Below the pieces are notes generated by a model, which was not told the DNA's origin, did not search any database, and was given only the letters and a program-made list of their open reading frames with translations. The position numbers and the translations under genes are program-made. A stretch of DNA of 64,000 nucleotides from Stomatobaculum longum. Lineage in GTDB: Bacteria; Bacillota; Clostridia; Lachnospirales; Lachnospiraceae. Where the stretch lies: contig JH590864.1 in the NCBI GenBank assembly GCA_000242235.1, forward strand, positions 1-64,000. Direction: 5' to 3'. Every line of letters begins with the position of its first letter. The first letter of the stretch is position 1. This document shows, in pieces, positions 63,529 to 64,000 of the stretch.

Positions 63529-64000
63529 CCGCAAGTATTACTACCTCAAGCTGAAAGAGAACTTTTTTGACAGCGACTCCATTGTGCTGCTGGAAGATAT
63601 GAAAGACGGGATTTTATACTCCAATATCCTCTTGAAGCTGTACTTAAAATCGCTGAAAAACGGCGGGAAATTGCAGCTTGACGAGCATATCCCCTACACA
63701 GCGCAGATGATAGCGACACTGACCCGCCACCAGATAGGGACGGTTGAGAGGGCTTTAGAGATTTTCCGGCAGTTGGGGCTTGTGGAGCAGCTTGACAGCG
63801 GGGCTTTCTATATGACCGACATTGAGCTGATGATAGGACAGTCCTCTACCGAAGCCGAGCGGAAACGGGCTGCAAGACTGGAAAACAAGGCACTTTTACC
63901 GCCCCGGACAAAAGGCGGACATTTGTCCGACATTCGTCCACCAGAGATAGAGATAGAGTTAGAGAAAGAGATAGAGATAGAAAAAGAGAGAGAGGGAGAA
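63518..64000 (+). CDS. Phage replisome organizer N-terminal domain protein (cut by window end)
   Basis: The first 161 residues are visible: 'NRKYYYLKLKENFFDSDSIV' and 'LLEDMKDGILYSNILLKLYL' are the typical start of Phage_rep_org_N proteins. 'MIATLTRHQIGTVERALEIF' and 'LGLVEQLDSGAFYMTDIELM' follow as a winged helix. The last visible part is a Glu/Ile/Lys low-complexity linker (GAGATA-type repeats). AAAGGAGG precedes the ATG. It probably initiates replication of the nested element. The C-terminus is outside the window. Confidence 0.85.
   Translation, partial: MADNRKYYYLKLKENFFDSDSIVLLEDMKDGILYSNILLKLYLKSLKNGGKLQLDEHIPYTAQMIATLTRHQIGTVERALEIFRQLGLVEQLDSGAFYMTDIELMIGQSSTEAERKRAARLENKALLPPRTKGGHLSDIRPPEIEIELEKEIEIEKEREGE

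Larger units (their letters stand above)
39480..64000 (+). mobile_element. Integrative conjugative element at the lysS locus (right end outside the window)
   Basis: Gene content defines it: excisionase-like genes, parAB, three RepA_N initiators, DUF5688, PcfB, VirD4 coupling protein and Maff2, in one direction. It begins beside a foreign lysS 3' fragment, suggesting lysS as the target gene. A group II intron (50288-53018) and a nested mobilizable element (from about 55070) sit inside it. The integrase, VirB4-type ATPase and right end are not in the window, so its completeness cannot be judged. Confidence 0.8.
55070..64000 (+). mobile_element. Nested mobilizable element in maff2 (right end outside the window)
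   Basis: From the break in maff2 the gene content changes to an accessory and mobilization set: P-loop kinase, tetracycline resistance, XRE, methyltransferase, sigma-like, HTH, mobC, relaxase and phage-type replisome organizer. It has a relaxase but no secretion genes in view, so it looks mobilizable. The exact left end is uncertain by about 10 bases. Its recombinase would be at the unseen right side. Confidence 0.75.

Noticed and set aside
63940-64000. GAGATA-type tandem repeats at the window end
   Set aside because: They encode the Glu/Ile/Lys linker usual in phage replisome organizer proteins and need no separate explanation.

Overview
The window reads as the chromosome of a Gram-positive member of the Clostridia, most likely Lachnospiraceae. 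The signs are the gene run uvrC-hprK-murB-whiA-crh-like, a DUF1846 protein, DUF1653-like and small Lachnospiraceae-type conserved proteins, and the families on the mobile elements (RepA_N, PcfB/VirD4, Maff2, DUF5688 and DUF6462-like). The first half favours GC-rich codons (gcg, ctc, gag); the island genes use visibly different, more AT-rich codons. The genus cannot be fixed from the sequence alone.

Bases 1-32670 are core genome. They hold the end of an rRNA operon (spacer tail, 23S, tRNA-Gly, no 5S), an oppABCDF peptide transporter, a radical SAM gene followed by a decayed partial copy of itself, a LysR regulator, tRNA-Leu, two small lipoproteins, a MATE exporter, ftsH, and a DUF1846 gene divergent from a DUF1653-like gene. 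Then come uvrC, hprK, murB, whiA and an HPr-like gene lacking the phospho-histidine, followed by dnaE, pfkA, dusB, greA and a lysS with an extra C-terminal tRNA-binding domain.

The 3' end of lysS looks like an integration hot spot. Directly downstream lies a decayed pair of small excisionase-like genes. Next is an AT-richer catabolic cassette: a PrpR-type regulator facing a class III CoA-transferase, an HMG-CoA-lyase-family enzyme and a dicarboxylate-type carrier. After that comes a foreign 440-bp copy of the 3' end of lysS (39482-39925), and then an integrative conjugative element (ICE) beginning with an intact version of the same small genes. The island therefore appears to be built of tandem insertions.

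The ICE (about 39.5 kb to beyond the window) carries three excisionase-like genes, parAB and three RepA_N replication-initiator paralogs. Two of the rep genes hold their own iterons, spaced exactly 23 bp apart, in the linker between protein domains. It also carries a DUF5688 gene, pcfB, a virD4 coupling-protein gene interrupted by a group II intron, and a maff2 gene. The maff2 gene is cut short by a nested mobilizable element (about 55.07 kb to the window end). This carries a P-loop kinase, a tetracycline ribosomal-protection gene with its attenuator leader (closest to tet(32) by eye), a membrane XRE regulator, a methyltransferase, sigma-like and HTH genes, a probable oriT, mobC, a relaxase and the start of a phage-type replisome organizer. 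No integrase, T4SS ATPase (VirB4) or right-hand end of either element falls inside the window.
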